This document shows, in pieces, positions 61,986 through 64,000 of a stretch of DNA of 64,000 bases (position 1 is its first letter; each line of letters starts with the position of its first letter). Source of the DNA: Bradyrhizobium elkanii USDA 76. GTDB taxonomy: Bacteria; Pseudomonadota; Alphaproteobacteria; Rhizobiales; Xanthobacteraceae. The DNA lies in the NCBI RefSeq assembly GCF_023278185.1, contig NZ_CP066356.1:62001-126000 (forward strand), read 5' to 3'. The notes under the pieces are model-generated. The model was given only the letters and a program-made list of their open reading frames with translations, did no database searches and was not told where the DNA came from. A program made the position numbers and the translations under genes.

Positions 61986-62288
61986 CGATTTCTCTTCCCC
62001 TTCCCCCTGAAAGGGGGAAGGTCGGGATGGGGTCAGTCACAGGCGATGCTGCTCATGGCGAGAGCTGATCCCCACCCGCTTTGCTCTGGCGAGCAAAGCG
62101 ACCTCCCCTTTTCAAGGGGAGGTTAGGGCGCGGCCGGGATCAAGCGCACGTGCACCCGGGCGAGTGCCTCGGATACGGGCCTTGTTTTCTTCATATTGCG
62201 TCGCAATTGATGTATTTGGCTAAGCTGATAGTGACGCTGCGACTGCAAAACGCGCGGATTGCGCGCTGACCATTCCTGGAGAGATCGG

Positions 62289-63266
62289 ATGTCGCTGGAT
62301 TCAGACGTGATCGTCGATCGCCGCCGCATCAGGCGCAAACTGACGTTCTGGCGCGTCGCCGCCGCGGTCATTGCGATCGCGGCCATCGTGGGCGTGGGCG
62401 TGGTCGCCGCCGGCGGACGCGGCACCTTTTCGACATCGAACACGATCGCGCGGGTCAATATCGACGGACTGATCCGCAGCGACCAGGATCGCGTCGAGGC
62501 GCTGGAGCGGCTCGGCAAGTCGAGCTATGCGGCTGTTGTCGTGCACGTCAATTCGCCCGGCGGCACCACGGCGGGCTCCGAGCAGCTTTACGACTCGCTG
62601 ATGCAGCTGAAGGCGAAGAAGCCGCTTGTCGTCGTGGTCGAGGGGTTGGCCGCCTCGGGCGGCTACATCACGGCGATCGCCTCCGATCATATCGTCGCCC
62701 AGCAGACCTCGCTGGTCGGCTCGATCGGCGTTCTCTTCCAGTATCCGAACGTTTCGGAATTGCTCAAGACTGTCGGCGTGAAAATGGAGGAGATCAAATC
62801 TTCCCCGCTGAAGGCGGCGCCCAACGGCTTCGAGCCGACCAGCCCGGAGGCCCGCGCCGCGATCGACGGTCTCGTCAAGGACTCCTATGCATGGTTCCGT
62901 GGATTGGTGCAGCAACGGCGCGGCATGGACGACGCCCTGCTGGAGAAGGTCGCCGACGGTCGCGTCTTCACCGGCCGGCAGGCGGTCGATCTCAAGCTGG
63001 TCGATCAGCTGGGAGACGAGAAGACCGCGATCGCCTGGCTGGTTGCGGAGAAGAAGGTCAAAAGCGACCTGCCGGTGCGCAATTACAAGCTTAATCCGCG
63101 GTTCGGCGACCTGACCTTTCTGCGCACGGCGGCGTCCGTGACGCTCGATGCGTTCGGTCTTGGCGCGATCGCGCGGCGGATCGAGCAGGGCGGCGTGGCC
63201 GAGGCGGTCGACCGGTTCGGGCTTGACGGCATGCTGGCGCTGTGGAGCCCGGCTGGAACCAACTGA
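62289..63266 (+). CDS. sppA: signal peptide peptidase SppA, 36 kDa type
   Basis: 325 residues, one N-terminal membrane anchor (about residues 18-40, TFWRVAAAVIAIAAIVGVGVVAA). The Ser-Lys dyad protease domain faces the periplasm: Ser in EGLAASGGYITAIASD and Lys in MEEIKSSPLKAAPNGF. It degrades signal peptides left by leader peptidase. ATG 62289 follows TGGAGAGA; the upstream in-frame ATG is worse. Located before ihfB as in related genomes. Confidence 0.93.
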   Translation: MSLDSDVIVDRRRIRRKLTFWRVAAAVIAIAAIVGVGVVAAGGRGTFSTSNTIARVNIDGLIRSDQDRVEALERLGKSSYAAVVVHVNSPGGTTAGSEQLYDSLMQLKAKKPLVVVVEGLAASGGYITAIASDHIVAQQTSLVGSIGVLFQYPNVSELLKTVGVKMEEIKSSPLKAAPNGFEPTSPEARAAIDGLVKDSYAWFRGLVQQRRGMDDALLEKVADGRVFTGRQAVDLKLVDQLGDEKTAIAWLVAEKKVKSDLPVRNYKLNPRFGDLTFLRTAASVTLDAFGLGAIARRIEQGGVAEAVDRFGLDGMLALWSPAGTN

Positions 63267-63440
63267 TCGGCTGCCAAAGGCGTGCTCGTCAGGCTATTCC
63301 CGCTTTGCGGGAATCGTCGCATGCCCCAATTGGGCTATTTGTCACGTGATTTCACGACGCTCTAAATCGATTTAGCGTCTTGACAGTGCACGGCATTTTC
63401 ACGGAAATGGGTTTCCGCAAGAGCCCGGATCCCACTTTCG

Positions 63441-63770
63441 ATGATCAAATCCGAACTTGTTCAGCGTATCGCCGAGCACAACCCGCACCTCTATCAGCGG
63501 GATGTCGAGAACATTGTGAATGCGATTCTCGATGAAATCGTCGCGGCGCTGGCTCGTGGCGACCGTGTCGAGCTGCGCGGTTTTGGCGCATTCTCGGTGA
63601 AGCACCGCCCGGCGCGCGCCGGCCGCAATCCACGCACCGGCGAGCATGTGCCGGTCGACCAGAAGAGCGTGCCGTTCTTCAAGACCGGCAAGGAAATGCG
63701 CGAGCGTCTCAACCGCGACGTGACCGAGGCGGGCGCCGCCAAGGTCGATGCGCCCAAGGCTGATGCTTAA
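63441..63770 (+). CDS. ihfB: integration host factor beta subunit
   Basis: 109 residues, about 12 longer than E. coli IhfB, with the DNA-bending HU/IHF fold: [91 protein letters not shown]. The PRTGE region carries the proline that intercalates DNA. The Ala/Lys tail ([15 protein letters not shown]) is extra. Pairs with IhfA from elsewhere; supports sigma-54 promoters such as those read by the rpoN product. Confidence 0.95.
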   Translation: MIKSELVQRIAEHNPHLYQRDVENIVNAILDEIVAALARGDRVELRGFGAFSVKHRPARAGRNPRTGEHVPVDQKSVPFFKTGKEMRERLNRDVTEAGAAKVDAPKADA

Positions 63771-63853
63771 GGCCGACGCCTAAACGCCACGCCAGGCGTT
63801 GCCGTGTTGCGGGCGATGCGCCCGCATTTGCTCCATCGCTGCGAGAGATGGTC

Positions 63854-64000
63854 ATGCGAAAGTTCTTCACGGCAGTGGTCATCATTCCGCTCGGACTGAT
63901 CTTCATCATCTTTGCGGTCGCCAACCGTCACTGGGTGACGGTGTCGTTCGATCCCTTCAATTCGGTGACCCCCACGGTTGCGGTCACGCTGCCGCTGTTC
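63854..64000 (+). CDS. lapA: LapA-domain membrane protein, cut by the window end
   Basis: First 49 residues only: MRKFFTAVVIIPLGLIFIIFAVANRHWVTVSFDPFNSVTPTVAVTLPLF. A transmembrane helix and the ANRHWVTVSFDPF pattern are those of the LapA/DUF1049 family, which in E. coli works with LapB in LPS assembly control. The start may be ATG 63848 or 63854. It follows ihfB, the usual neighbour order. The rest lies beyond the window. Confidence 0.8.
   Translation, partial: MRKFFTAVVIIPLGLIFIIFAVANRHWVTVSFDPFNSVTPTVAVTLPLF

Noticed and set aside
60034..62040. Long minus-strand open frame opposite rpsA
   Set aside because: Antisense shadow of the highly biased rpsA codons; no motif, and it runs through the rpsA terminator and a repeat.

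Overview
The window looks like chromosomal DNA of a Bradyrhizobium-type alphaproteobacterium (Nitrobacteraceae). This rests on uniformly GC-rich coding sequence, gene neighbourhoods typical of Rhizobiales (rnd-lptC-lptA-lptB-rpoN-hpf-ptsN, aroA-cmk-rpsA-sppA-ihfB), DUF1150, DUF6665 and TIGR02300 proteins, a ROSE-type RNA thermometer, and several families of short palindromic dispersed repeats between genes. The assignment is inference from content; no 16S or database comparison was possible.

Layout. 1-3.3 kb: an MFS permease and a complete IS4-type insertion sequence with perfect 18-bp ends and an 8-bp target duplication, sitting inside a dispersed repeat. 3.3-6.6 kb: LysR regulator divergent from a CaiB/BaiF CoA-transferase plus HMG-CoA-lyase-like operon. 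6.7-9.5 kb: nikR and a TonB-dependent receptor flanking an exact NikR operator, i.e. a nickel-uptake control unit. 9.5-14 kb: YiiX-like NlpC/P60 protein, Tat-exported flavin amine oxidase-like protein, Tat-exported metallo-beta-lactamase-fold hydrolase, TauE/SafE permease. 14.2-20.5 kb: the translation block infC-rpmI-rplT-pheS-(DUF559 nuclease)-pheT, with infC starting at ATT and a small secreted six-cysteine protein inserted on the opposite strand. 20.7-27.3 kb: housekeeping and accessory enzymes (alpha/beta hydrolase, NTF2-like, thioesterase, queG, GST, uppP, NDUFA9-like). 27.4-32.2 kb: tRNA-Leu, a decayed small ORF, then an accessory cluster resembling styAB (FAD epoxidase plus flavin reductase) with a divergent LysR, and an MFS exporter. 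32.6-35.4 kb: a large autotransporter. 35.6-42.4 kb: rnd, lptCAB, rpoN, hpf, ptsN. 42.6-47.3 kb: TetR repressor with twin palindromic operators, SDR, saccharopine-dehydrogenase-like protein and an AMP-forming acyl-CoA ligase, probably a lipid or acyl catabolic unit. 47.4-49.5 kb: cytochrome P460-like protein, DUF6665, and a heat-shock operon (hsp20-DUF1150) with a sigma-32 promoter and ROSE-like leader. 49.6-53.9 kb: ugpBAEC glycerol-3-phosphate importer preceded by a candidate PHO box. 54.2-57.6 kb: second CoA-transferase, ohr/ohrR pair with twin operators, GIY-YIG protein, tRNA-Ala, TIGR02300 protein. 57.7-64 kb: class II aroA, cmk, rpsA, sppA, ihfB and the start of a LapA-type membrane protein cut by the window end.

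No CRISPR array, prophage or toxin-antitoxin pair was seen. The most informative signals are regulatory: the NikR box, the sigma-32 promoter plus ROSE leader, the twin TetR and OhrR operators, the PHO box and the ATT start of infC. The least ordinary structures are the nuclease gene coupled to pheT, whose C-terminus is made from a dispersed repeat, and the IS4 element that landed in another repeat.
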